From NCBI GenBank assembly GCA_020073485.1, contig JAIQFB010000038.1, forward strand, positions 22,787-55,806: a DNA stretch of 33,020 nucleotides, given 5' to 3'. Under the pieces are notes generated by a model. The model was not told where the DNA came from. It saw only the letters and a list, made by a program, of their open reading frames with translations, and ran no database searches. Made by a program: the position numbers and the translations under genes. The stretch's first letter is position 1. Each line of letters opens with the position of its first letter. The DNA comes from Terriglobia bacterium (lineage in GTDB: Bacteria > Acidobacteriota > Terriglobia > Acidiferrales > UBA7541). Of this stretch, positions 17,724-25,005 are shown piece by piece.

Positions 17724-18323
17724 ATGAAAAGGAGCGCGAAGCATCGCTTCGTTTGTGGTGCAGCCTGGATCTTCCTGGCGGTGGTCTTGGCGGCGTCCCC
17801 GGCCGCCGCTCAAAAGAATAAGAACAAGAAAGCGCCAGATCCCGATCCCAACGCGGTATCAGATCTCCGGTCCGCCCTGCCTACTCCGCCGGATTCGCAG
17901 GTGGTCGACCAGGCCGTGGGCGAAATGCTGGGGTACTGGCAAATCGGGGATGTCGACGCTTTGCATAAATATTATGCCGATGACGTGGTCATGGTCAGCG
18001 GCGCCTGGGAGCCGCCGGTCGTTGGCTGGGACAATTTTGTGAAGGCGTACCAGGCCCAGCGGGCCGGAGTGACGGGCGTGCGCATCGAACGGAGCAACAC
18101 CTATATCAAGGTGAATGGCAATTCCGCCTGGGCTTCTTATCAATTTTTATATATTGCGGTTGCGTCCGAGGGCAAGATCGTCCAGTTTCGGGGGCACACC
18201 ACTCTGGTTCTGAATAAGGCCGGGGACCGCTGGGTGATTGCCGTGAATCACTCCTCGGTCGTGGACTCCACCACTTCCGGTCCGTCTGGCCCGGCGGTTT
18301 CAGCGCCGCCCGGCGAGCATTAG
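17724..18323 (+). CDS. Exported NTF2-like (SnoaL/DUF4440) protein
   Basis: 199-residue protein with a signal peptide (CGAAWIFLAVVLAASPAAAQ), a Lys/Asn/Pro-rich linker (KNKNKKAPDPDPN) and an NTF2-fold domain at about 55-180. The pattern VDALHKYYADDVVMVSG...WDNFVKAYQ matches the SnoaL/DUF4440 cone fold, which serves as a ligand-binding or small enzyme scaffold; no catalytic set is conclusive. ATG at 17724 was chosen because it has GGGGGA upstream and starts directly with a typical signal peptide; the frame is open to 17691. The 3' end overlaps the next, convergent gene by 4 bp. Fold call good, function unknown. Confidence 0.8.
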   Translation: MKRSAKHRFVCGAAWIFLAVVLAASPAAAQKNKNKKAPDPDPNAVSDLRSALPTPPDSQVVDQAVGEMLGYWQIGDVDALHKYYADDVVMVSGAWEPPVVGWDNFVKAYQAQRAGVTGVRIERSNTYIKVNGNSAWASYQFLYIAVASEGKIVQFRGHTTLVLNKAGDRWVIAVNHSSVVDSTTSGPSGPAVSAPPGEH

Positions 18324-18604
18324 AAGCTCTTGAACCCCTGGTACATCCAGACGCTGGCGCTGGCGAGCAGAAGCACCGCGGATAGCACAGCCAGGGCGAT
18401 GATCGGCTTGGTCAGGCGAACGCTACGCGCAATAATCGCCTGCTGCTCCTGGTAATGATGCTGTTCCGCGGCGTCGATGAAAATCTGGTCATCTTCCCTG
18501 GACGAAAGCGTTCCCCGATAAATTACCAAAACCGCCAAGACCGCGGTAATTACACCCCACGAAATCATAAGGAGCGTTAGGGCCAGTGATTGAGAATTAG
18601 CCAT
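18320..18604 (-). CDS. Small two-helix membrane protein, unknown
   Basis: 94-residue protein with two transmembrane helices, at about 7-28 (LALTLLMISWGVITAVLAVLVI) and 66-88 (PIIALAVLSAVLLLASASVWMY). A soluble acidic and His/Gln-rich segment (EQHHYQEQQ) lies between them. I do not recognise the family. The ATG at 18602-18604 is preceded by a strong GGAGG box. The TAA stop overlaps the TAG of the convergent NTF2-like gene. Real gene by composition and ribosome-binding site. Confidence 0.7.
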   Translation of the reverse strand: MANSQSLALTLLMISWGVITAVLAVLVIYRGTLSSREDDQIFIDAAEQHHYQEQQAIIARSVRLTKPIIALAVLSAVLLLASASVWMYQGFKSF

Positions 18605-18722
18605 GATTTTCCTCCCTGCAGCAACGGCACTGGTTGGAAAGGGGTCTAAACCGCGTGCCGCTCTTGAACGGCATGATCTTATATTAACTATAGCACAAAC
18701 CGGGACAGGTGCCGCGAAAACG

Positions 18723-19103
18723 TCACTGTGCGTCGGGCCGCGATGGGAAACGTACTCCCCAGAAATCCCCCAGAGGTTCGAGGGATTCGATTCCAGTTTC
18801 CCAATGGTTGCCGTCTTCCGGAGCCTTCACCCAGACCACGCGAAACCTGGCCGTGCGCTGTGAAAAACGGTTGGTGAGCTCCAGTTCCGCGCCGATGGCC
18901 AATTCCCGGGACATTCGCACCATGGCGCCCAGGACCCCCACCACGCCGGTATGGGTTTCTTCTTCAAGGGGGCTGCCATCAGCGCCGGCGGTACGCACCG
19001 TCACCGGGACACTCATATGCACACGCCGGTCTTGCCGGCGTTTTTCAAACCGATGGCTTGCGTCCAAGACACTTTCCCCCAAGTTGCCGCCTAAAAATGA
19101 CAT
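18723..19103 (-). CDS. PilZ-like domain protein
   Basis: 126-residue PilZ-domain protein. PilZ domains bind cyclic di-GMP through an N-terminal RxxxR motif and a D/NxSxxG motif. The first is present (KRRQDRRVHMSVPV), while the expected second site reads HTGVVGVLGA and lacks the Asp/Asn and Ser, so c-di-GMP binding is doubtful. The C-terminal GIESLEPLGDFWGV is typical of acidobacterial PilZ proteins. The ATG at 19101-19103 lies almost at the start point predicted from a TTGACA-16-CATAAT promoter just upstream, so a TTG at 19065-19067 with GGGGGA before it may be the true start, giving about 114 residues. Confidence 0.75.
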   Translation of the reverse strand: MSFLGGNLGESVLDASHRFEKRRQDRRVHMSVPVTVRTAGADGSPLEEETHTGVVGVLGAMVRMSRELAIGAELELTNRFSQRTARFRVVWVKAPEDGNHWETGIESLEPLGDFWGVRFPSRPDAQ

Positions 19104-19105
19104 AG

Positions 19106-19133
19106 ATTATGACAAACAAAATGGTGGTGTCAA
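19106..19133 (-). promoter_or_regulatory. Candidate sigma-70 promoter of the PilZ gene
   Basis: On the minus strand, TTGACA (19133-19128), a 16-bp spacer and CATAAT (19111-19106). The expected start point is near 19099-19100, within or just past the annotated ATG. Full -35 match and 5 of 6 at -10. Confidence 0.55.
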
Positions 19134-19292
19134 ACTAAAGATATTAAGATCAGAATGTATTGTACTAAAATGAAACATTGCGGGGGGCTCGGACTTTCCC
19201 TCCCATTGACTCGGTAGATCTTCGCGGCGCTGCACCTTATGCGCTCCGCACGTGCCTCAGGAGTGGCCACACTTGCCGGTATTTAACCCGCG

Positions 19293-19322
19293 TTGACAAA
19301 CCCGTTGACGGACGGGCACAAT
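19293..19322 (+). promoter_or_regulatory. Candidate promoter of tRNA-Leu
   Basis: TTGACA at 19293-19298, an 18-bp spacer and CACAAT at 19317-19322. The predicted start is about 20 bp before the mature tRNA, a normal distance for a short 5' leader. Confidence 0.55.
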
Positions 19323-19350
19323 GAATTTGCTTCACAATACACGCTGATGT

Positions 19351-19437
19351 GCCCGAATGGCGGAATTGGCAGACGCGCTAGCTTCAGGAGCTAGTTCTCG
19401 CAAGGGAGTGGAGGTTCGAGTCCTCTTTCGGGCACCA
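19351..19437 (+). tRNA. tRNA-Leu(CAG)
   Basis: Complete class II tRNA. The acceptor stem GCCCGAA pairs with TTCGGGC, followed by discriminator A and an encoded CCA (19435-19437). The anticodon stem CTAGC/GCTAG carries the loop TTCAGGA, giving anticodon CAG, which reads CUG leucine codons. A long variable arm (TTCTCGCAAGGGAGT) and a T-arm with GGTTCGAGTCC fit leucine tRNAs. Confidence 0.97.
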
Positions 19438-19445
19438 GAATTCCT

Positions 19446-19472
19446 GTGATTCGTAACCCGTGATTTGTGATT
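19446..19472. repeat. Degenerate GTGATT tandem repeat after tRNA-Leu
   Basis: GTGATT occurs at 19446, 19460 and 19467, in a run of degenerate GTGATTcGT-like units. It lies 9 bp after the tRNA in the 157-bp gap before eutB. Weak; possibly a worn simple repeat. Confidence 0.35.
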
Positions 19473-19594
19473 CTTGACTGGTGAGTCGTACGAGCCTGCT
19501 CAAAATTACATTTACCTGGGCAGCCCCCAACCTTCCTAGAACCCCCGATTGATGCTACTTTCTTCATGGCACTCGATTTACACGTGGGAAATCC

Positions 19595-20986
19595 ATGCCT
19601 GAGCAATTTGTGTTTCGTGACCTGCGCGACTTGCTGGCCAAGGCCAACGAGGAAAAATCCGGCGATCAATTGGCCGGTCTTGCCGCGCGGTCCGAACGCG
19701 AGCGCGTGGCCGCGAAACGCAAACTCGCCGATCTCTCCCTTGCGGACATCGTCTCCCATCCCGTGATCGATCCCGACGAAGATGACGTCAGCCGCTTGCT
19801 TCTGGAGACCTTCGACCGGGAGCGGTTTCGACGGATCGAAGCCTTGACCGTAGGCGAGTTCCGGGAATTTTTGCTGGACGACGCCACTACCGAAGAACAA
19901 CTCCAGCAAATCCAGTGGGCCATCGTTCCGGAGATCGCCGCGGCCGCCGCGAAGATCATGAGCAACAAAGACTTGGTGCTGGCCGCCGCGAAAATCCGGA
20001 ATGTGACGCGCTGCCGGAATACGATGGGCGAGCGCGGCGTGCTGGGGATTCGCATCCAGCCGAATCATCCGGTCGACGATATCGGCGCCATTCTGCTGGC
20101 TGCGTTCGAGGGGTTGCTTTACGGGTGCGGCGACGCCGTGATCGGCGTGAACCCGGCATCGGATTCGGTGGAAACGACCGCCGCCATTTTGCACGCGCTG
20201 GCGCGGCTCATCGACGCGTACGCAGCGCCGACGCAAGCGTGCTGCCTGGCTCATATCACCACCCAGCTCGAAGCCCTCCGTCGCGGCGCGCCGGTCGATC
20301 TGCTTTTCCAATCCATTGCCGGGACGCAGGCGGCGAACCGAAGCTTCGGCGTGACTCTCCAAATGCTGCAGGAAGGGCGCGAGGAAGTGATCGAGCACCA
20401 TTCCCGGCGCAACGTCACCTGGAAGGGCGCGAACGTGATGTATTTCGAGACCGGCCAGGGCAGCGCGCTTTCCGCCGAAGCGCATCATGGAGTCGATCAA
20501 GTGACGCTCGAAGCCCGCGCCTATGGCGTCGCGCGCGTGTTCCAGCCCTTTCTGGTGAATAGCGTGGTGGGCTTCATCGGCCCGGAATATCTGTACGACG
20601 AGCGGCAGATCATCCGCGCCGGCCTGGAAGATCACTTCATGGGCAAGCTCCTCGGACTTCCCATGGGTTGTGACGTCTGCTACACCAATCACGCGGCCGC
20701 CGATCAAAATTCCGCCGACAATCTCTTGATGCTGCTGGCCGCGGCCGGCTGCAATTATTTTATGGGTGTGCCCGCTTCGGACGACGTGATGCTGAACTAC
20801 CAGTCCACCAGCTATCACGACGCGCTGGCCGCGCGAAAACTTTTCCATCTGCGGCCTGCTCCGGAGTTTCTCGCGTGGCTGCAATCGATGGGAATTTTCC
20901 GCGGCGCCGAGCCGGCTATGCTGGGTGCAGCCGCGCGCGGCCAGTTGATGCAGGGGCTGGAATCCTCGCTGGGAGAAATCGTTTAG
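19595..20986 (+). CDS. eutB: Ethanolamine ammonia-lyase large subunit
   Basis: Catalytic TIM-barrel subunit (463 residues) of the adenosylcobalamin-dependent lyase that splits ethanolamine into acetaldehyde and ammonia. Family segments are clear: NVTRCRNTMGERGVLGIRIQPNHPVDD, GVNPASDSVETTAAILHAL, FETGQGSALSAEAHHGVDQ, GLPMGCDVCYTNHA and NYFMGVPASDDVMLNYQSTSYHD. The length is close to the ~453 of enteric EutB. ATG at 19595 with GGGA upstream. Its stop is immediately followed by the eutC start (TAGATG). No microcompartment shell genes, EutA reactivase or transporter flank it, so it belongs to the simple eutBC type of environmental bacteria. I see no cobalamin riboswitch in the short upstream gap. 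Confidence 0.97.
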   Translation: MPEQFVFRDLRDLLAKANEEKSGDQLAGLAARSERERVAAKRKLADLSLADIVSHPVIDPDEDDVSRLLLETFDRERFRRIEALTVGEFREFLLDDATTEEQLQQIQWAIVPEIAAAAAKIMSNKDLVLAAAKIRNVTRCRNTMGERGVLGIRIQPNHPVDDIGAILLAAFEGLLYGCGDAVIGVNPASDSVETTAAILHALARLIDAYAAPTQACCLAHITTQLEALRRGAPVDLLFQSIAGTQAANRSFGVTLQMLQEGREEVIEHHSRRNVTWKGANVMYFETGQGSALSAEAHHGVDQVTLEARAYGVARVFQPFLVNSVVGFIGPEYLYDERQIIRAGLEDHFMGKLLGLPMGCDVCYTNHAAADQNSADNLLMLLAAAGCNYFMGVPASDDVMLNYQSTSYHDALAARKLFHLRPAPEFLAWLQSMGIFRGAEPAMLGAAARGQLMQGLESSLGEIV

Positions 20987-21775
20987 ATGCCGGAAGACAC
21001 CGATTCTTTTCTCGAGCGCGACTTTCCCGACATCTTGCGAAAAATTCGCGAGCGCACGCCCGCGCGCATTTTCCTGGGCCGTGCCGGTGCGGCCTATCGC
21101 ACCGGCACGCAGCTGGATTTGCGCCAAGCGCATGCCGCCGCGCGCGATGCCGTTCGGGCCGAATTCGAATTAGAAACCGCATTTGGCGGGGAGTTCGTGA
21201 AGATGTGGAATTTATTCGAGGTGTCGACCGAGGCGAGGTCCAAGGAGGAGTATCTTGTGCGGCCGGATCTAGGTCGGCGGCTGGATGAAAAGTCCAGGCA
21301 GGAACTCGTGAAGCGCTGCCCGCGTGGCGCCGATTTGCAAATTGCTATCGGCGACGGTCTGTCCGTGACGGCGGTTTCCTCGCAAATCCCGGCGCTATTG
21401 CCGCTATTGCACGAACGGGCTCGGGCGCGCGGCTGGAACGTGGGCCAAACATTTACGATTCGCTACTGCCGCGTCGGAATCCTGAACGAGATCGGAGAAT
21501 GGCTCGCACCGACAGTAGCGGTTCTGCTGATCGGCGAGCGCCCGGGCCTGGCCACGGCGGAAAGCCTGTCCGCGTACATGGCTTACCGGCCCAGCGCGGC
21601 GCATACCGACGCGAACCGGAATCTCGTGTCGAATATTCATTCACGGGGATTAAGTCCGCAGGCCGCGGCCGACCGCATTCTGAATCTTGCGGCGCAGATG
21701 ATGGCATTGCGATGCAGCGGGTTTCGCATCCGGGAGCAATTGCCTGCGGACCCTTCCCAACTGGGTACTCCGTAA
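20987..21775 (+). CDS. eutC: Ethanolamine ammonia-lyase small subunit
   Basis: 262-residue cobalamin-binding partner of EutB, needed for the active (alpha-beta)6 enzyme. Family features: ARIFLGRAGAAYRTGTQLDLRQAHAAARDAV near the N-terminus, DLQIAIGDGLSVTAV, the GERPGLATAESLSAYMAYRP block, and the C-terminal SNIHSRGLSPQAAADRI. It is somewhat shorter than enteric EutC (about 295) because the N-terminal extension is short. Zero-gap junction with eutB implies translational coupling. It is followed by a 31-bp inverted repeat and then a separate promoter for the molybdoenzyme genes. Confidence 0.96.
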   Translation: MPEDTDSFLERDFPDILRKIRERTPARIFLGRAGAAYRTGTQLDLRQAHAAARDAVRAEFELETAFGGEFVKMWNLFEVSTEARSKEEYLVRPDLGRRLDEKSRQELVKRCPRGADLQIAIGDGLSVTAVSSQIPALLPLLHERARARGWNVGQTFTIRYCRVGILNEIGEWLAPTVAVLLIGERPGLATAESLSAYMAYRPSAAHTDANRNLVSNIHSRGLSPQAAADRILNLAAQMMALRCSGFRIREQLPADPSQLGTP

Positions 21776-21813
21776 TTCGGTGCCACACCAATGCGCTTGG
21801 GGGCTAGGGCTGA

Positions 21814-21892
21814 TAGGACAGGCACTCTTGCCTGTCCGGTTTAGATTCTCATTGCCGCGAACCAAACCGGACAGGCAAGAGTGCTTGTCCTA
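21814..21892. repeat. 31-bp inverted repeat between eutC and iorA
   Basis: Left arm 21814-21844 and right arm 21862-21892 are reverse complements except for two positions, with a 17-nt loop. Each arm itself holds the smaller palindrome GGACAGGCACTCTTGCCTGTCC. The structure is a pair of short palindromic units in inverted orientation, as in REPINs. It may also stop or protect the eutBC message. Confidence 0.85.
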
Positions 21893-21906
21893 GTGAAATT
21901 CGTATT

Positions 21907-21935
21907 TTTACGTCGCTGAATTCGAGATGTATAAT
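21907..21935 (+). promoter_or_regulatory. Promoter of the iorAB-like operon
   Basis: TTTACG (21907-21912), a 17-bp spacer and a perfect TATAAT (21930-21935). The start would be near 21942, giving a leader of only about 13 nt that contains the GAGGTG ribosome-binding site at 21946-21951. The molybdoenzyme genes are thus probably transcribed apart from eutBC. Confidence 0.65.
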
Positions 21936-21954
21936 TTCCGGCTGTGAGGTGCTT

Positions 21955-22428
21955 ATGAGCGTAGCCTCTTTGAAAGTAAACGGGCGCGTGCACAACCTGG
22001 ACGTGGACCCGAAATGTCCCCTCCTGTACGTCCTGCGCGACAATCTGGAATTGACCAATCCGCGATTCGGCTGCGGCGTCGGGCAATGCGGCGCGTGCAC
22101 CGTGCTGGTGGATAATCGCGCCGTGCGGTCGTGTCAATTGACCGTGGCGAATGCGGCCGGGCGAGAAATCGTCACGCTCGAAGGTCTGGAGACCAACGGG
22201 AAGCCGCATCCCGTTCAGGCGGCGTTCATCGCCGAACAGACGTTCCAGTGCGGCTACTGCCTGAACGGCTGGGTTCTGACCGCGAAGGCTCTGCTCGATA
22301 AGAATCCTCATCCCACGGACGCGGAAATGCGCCGGTCGTTTGAAAGCCTGGTGTGCCGGTGCGGCAGCCACGTCGGCATTTTCGCCGCGATCCGCCGCGC
22401 GTCCGAATCCGCAAAAAGGAGCGCCTGA
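21955..22428 (+). CDS. (2Fe-2S) subunit of an IorAB-type molybdenum hydroxylase
   Basis: 157-residue iron-sulfur subunit of the xanthine dehydrogenase/aldehyde oxidase family. Two [2Fe-2S] clusters are visible: plant-ferredoxin type Cys40-x4-Cys45-x2-Cys48...Cys60 (FGCGVGQCGACTV) and the helical-domain cluster CGYC (99, 102) with CRC (134, 136). It passes electrons from the molybdenum subunit encoded just downstream, only 2 bp after its stop. No FAD subunit is present, which matches two-subunit enzymes such as isoquinoline 1-oxidoreductase (IorA) and related aldehyde dehydrogenases that use a cytochrome or membrane acceptor. ATG at 21955 is chosen; the GTG at 21949 lies inside the ribosome-binding site. 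It has no signal peptide of its own. Confidence 0.93.
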   Translation: MSVASLKVNGRVHNLDVDPKCPLLYVLRDNLELTNPRFGCGVGQCGACTVLVDNRAVRSCQLTVANAAGREIVTLEGLETNGKPHPVQAAFIAEQTFQCGYCLNGWVLTAKALLDKNPHPTDAEMRRSFESLVCRCGSHVGIFAAIRRASESAKRSA

Positions 22429-22430
22429 GC

Positions 22431-24737
22431 ATGCCTCCCAAACTGGAAATCTCGCGAAGAGAATTTGTGAAGGATGCCGGAGGGCTGCTGATCGGCTTCA
22501 GCCTGGCCGATTCCGGAATCGTTCCCCGTGTTTTGGCCGCGGCTCCGGCCGAAACCATAACGGCGCCTTCTCCCAGCCGTCTGGATTCGTGGCTGCACAT
22601 CGACAAGGAAGGGCTGGTGCATGTCTTTACCGGCAAAGCGGAAATCGGGATGGGAGTGAGCACGGCCTACGCGCAGATCGTGGCCGAGGAACTGGACGTG
22701 CCCCTGAATCGCGTGGTCATGGTGATGGGCGATACGTCCGTGACCACTAACCAAGGCGGCGTCGGAGGCAGCACGTCGATCATGCTGGGCGCGAAACCCT
22801 TGCGCAATGCCTCGGCCAACGCGCGCTATATGCTGATGCAGATGGCTTCACAGCGCCTCGGGGTTCCCGCCGATCAGCTCGAAGTGAAAGACGGCGTGGT
22901 GCGTGTAAAGGGCGACGCATCGAAGAGTGTTGCCTACGCGGAGCTTGCAAGCGCCGGTGACCTGAACGATACGCTGAAAGTTTCCGGCGACGGATTCGCG
23001 CTGAACGTCCAGGGCCCGGGGAAACCGAAGGACCCCTCGGAATACTCGATTGTCGGAAAACCGGTGCCGCGCGAGGACCTGCCGCCGAAAATTCTGGGGC
23101 GATACAAATATGTCACTGACGTACGCGTGCCGGGGATGCTGCACGGCCGCGTGATCCGCCCGTCGGGAGTCGGCGCCACGTTTGTGAACGTGGATGAAAC
23201 CGCGGCCAAGGCCGTTCCCGGATTCGTGAAAACCGTGGTGAAGGAAAATTTCGTCGGCGTGGTGGCCGAAAATGAGTGGGCGGCGATCCAGGCCGCCAAA
23301 GCTCTTCGCGTCACCTGGACAGAGCCCAAGCAGGCGTTTCCCGAGCAGCAGGATTTGTACGCGCACATGCGTTCGGTGCCGGTAAAAGCCAGCAGGGAAA
23401 CCCTGAAGCGCGGAGACGTGGACGTCGCGCTGGCAAGCGCCGCGAAGAAGGTGGAAGCCAGCTACGAGTTTCCCTTCCAGTCTCATGCCACCATGGGTCC
23501 AGGCTGCGCGGTCGCCGACGTTCGCCCCGGCGGCATTACCACCGTTTGGTCCGGCGGGCAAAAGCCGCATGAATTGCAGAAGGGCTACGCCCAGCTGCTG
23601 CGCGTGCCCGTGGATACGGTGCGCGTGGTCTGGGTGGAAGATGCCGGCTCGTACGGCCGCCCCGGCTTTGAGGACACGGGCGCCGACGCCGTGCTGCTTT
23701 CCGCAGCTACCGGCAAGCCCGTGCGTGTGCAGTGGATGCGCGAGGACATGACCGCGTGGGGCACCAAGGGCCCCGCGGTAATCTGCGACCTGGCCGCGGC
23801 GCTGGACGCGCAAGGAGAAGCCACCGCCGTCCGATTTACTTCGCGCGCGTTTTCCGGAGGCGAAACGCATTTTCGTCCGGGCGACGCGGGAAATTATCTG
23901 GGGGCGCAACTCACTGGAATCCCCAACACGTCGGGTGTCGACGAATTCGCGCAATGGGGCGCGGAATCGGCGCCCTACGCATTTCAAAATATTCACGCCA
24001 TGGCGCACGTGGTGCCCGCGTTTTATGACAGCGCGTCGCCGCTGCGAACTACGCATTTGCGCGATCCCGAAGGGCCAGCAACGTCCTTCGCCACCGAATC
24101 GTTCATGGACGAAATCGCCGCCGCGACCGGCGCCGATCCTGTCGAATTCCGTTTCAAACATCTGGATGACGCGCGCGCGAAAGCCGTGCTAACCGCCGCC
24201 ACGCAAAAGGCCGGGTGGGATACTCGCCCGTCCCCGAAAAAGGCGGCTACGGAGAGCGACATCGCCAAGGGCCGTGGGATTGGGTTGAGCACGCGCAACG
24301 GCACGTACGTCGGGACCGTTGCCGAGGTCGAGGTGAACCGCAAGACCGGCGCGGTGCGCGTAACGCGCTTTGTCTGCGCCCACGATTGCGGCCTGATCAT
24401 CAATCCCGAAGCGCTGCGCACCACCATCGAAGCCAACCTGATCCAATCGATCAGCCGTTCGCTGAAAGAGGAAGTGACCTTCAACCGCTCGAACGTGACC
24501 AGCGTCGATTGGGTCACCTATCCCGTCGCGCGCGCATCGGACGTTCCCGATCGCGTCGACGTTATTCTGATCAACCACCCGGAACTTCCCTCGACCGGCG
24601 CGGGAGAGCCTTCCAGCCGCGCCGTGGCCGCGGCCATTGCCAACGCCGTCTTCGACGCGACCGGCGCGCGCGTGCGCCAGGCGCCGCTGACGCCCGCGCG
24701 CGTCAAAGCCGCGCTGGACGCGCTGCGATCCGCGTAG
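22431..24737 (+). CDS. Molybdopterin-binding subunit, IorB-type, Tat-exported
   Basis: 768-residue catalytic subunit of a molybdenum hydroxylase that oxidises aldehydes or N-heterocycles with water as oxygen donor. A twin-arginine signal (SRREFVK then GGLLIGFSLA) predicts export as a folded heterodimer with the FeS subunit. IorB landmarks: GKAEIGMGVSTAYAQIVAEELDV, QGGVGGSTSIMLG, the SYGRPGFEDTGADAVLL cofactor loop, and the C-terminal STGAGEPS with the catalytic Glu. AGGAG lies upstream of ATG 22431. The longer frame back to 22353 overlaps iorA and is a shadow. Substrate unknown: acetaldehyde from EutBC is suggested only by position. Confidence 0.93.
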   Translation: MPPKLEISRREFVKDAGGLLIGFSLADSGIVPRVLAAAPAETITAPSPSRLDSWLHIDKEGLVHVFTGKAEIGMGVSTAYAQIVAEELDVPLNRVVMVMGDTSVTTNQGGVGGSTSIMLGAKPLRNASANARYMLMQMASQRLGVPADQLEVKDGVVRVKGDASKSVAYAELASAGDLNDTLKVSGDGFALNVQGPGKPKDPSEYSIVGKPVPREDLPPKILGRYKYVTDVRVPGMLHGRVIRPSGVGATFVNVDETAAKAVPGFVKTVVKENFVGVVAENEWAAIQAAKALRVTWTEPKQAFPEQQDLYAHMRSVPVKASRETLKRGDVDVALASAAKKVEASYEFPFQSHATMGPGCAVADVRPGGITTVWSGGQKPHELQKGYAQLLRVPVDTVRVVWVEDAGSYGRPGFEDTGADAVLLSAATGKPVRVQWMREDMTAWGTKGPAVICDLAAALDAQGEATAVRFTSRAFSGGETHFRPGDAGNYLGAQLTGIPNTSGVDEFAQWGAESAPYAFQNIHAMAHVVPAFYDSASPLRTTHLRDPEGPATSFATESFMDEIAAATGADPVEFRFKHLDDARAKAVLTAATQKAGWDTRPSPKKAATESDIAKGRGIGLSTRNGTYVGTVAEVEVNRKTGAVRVTRFVCAHDCGLIINPEALRTTIEANLIQSISRSLKEEVTFNRSNVTSVDWVTYPVARASDVPDRVDVILINHPELPSTGAGEPSSRAVAAAIANAVFDATGARVRQAPLTPARVKAALDALRSA

Positions 24738-24740
24738 GTG

Positions 24741-24809
24741 GGACCGGCTTCAGCCTGTCTGGTTTTGATCTTTGCTCATTACAGAAGGCAGACGGGCTGA
24801 AGCCGGTCC
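24741..24809. repeat. 21-bp inverted repeat after iorB
   Basis: Left arm 24741-24761 and right arm 24789-24809 are reverse complements with one mismatch and a 27-nt loop. Each arm carries GGCTTCAGCC, the family core. It starts 3 bp after the iorB stop. Confidence 0.85.
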
Positions 24810-24843
24810 TAACTCGCGTTCACCAGTAGCTGAGTGACAATAA

Positions 24844-24877
24844 AACAAAACGCCCCGGCTCGCCGGGGCGTTTTGTT
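24844..24877. terminator. Bidirectional hairpin terminator between iorB and glnII
   Basis: Near-perfect palindrome AACAAAACGCCCCGGC / GCCGGGGCGTTTTGTT around TC. The GC-rich stem has A and T stretches at its outer ends, so it can act on both converging transcripts (iorB plus, GSII minus). The core arms are the same as in the terminator at 27944. Confidence 0.88.
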
Positions 24878-24953
24878 CGTTCCGCAATGCTGTTGATTCT
24901 CCCGCGTGCGGTCTCACCGCCAGTACTTTTTCAGAGCCGCACATTCCTTCTTG

Positions 24954-24993
24954 CCCGCCCATCCTGAGCCAAGTATTTGCAGGGATGAGCGGG
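24954..24993 (-). terminator. Hairpin just downstream of glnII
   Basis: CCCGCCCATCC (24954-24964) and GGATGAGCGGG (24983-24993) pair fully in the minus-strand RNA, with one G-U pair and an 18-nt loop. It sits 12 bp after the GSII stop. No U-tract, so it may protect the message more than terminate it. Confidence 0.4.
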
Positions 24994-25005
24994 TAAAACG
25001 CTCCA

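Noticed and set aside
19438-19594. Possible cobalamin riboswitch or attachment site between tRNA-Leu and eutB
   Set aside because: The 157 bp show no B12-box-like conserved core that I can recognise, no duplicate of the tRNA 3' end was noticed, and there is no integrase nearby.
19391-21133. 580-residue open frame on the minus strand
   Set aside because: It lies antisense to eutB, eutC and the tRNA, has Gly/His/Arg-rich shadow composition, and the plus-strand genes are unmistakable.
22848-24161. 437-residue minus-strand frame
   Set aside because: Antisense shadow of the Mo-hydroxylase large subunit in high-GC DNA.
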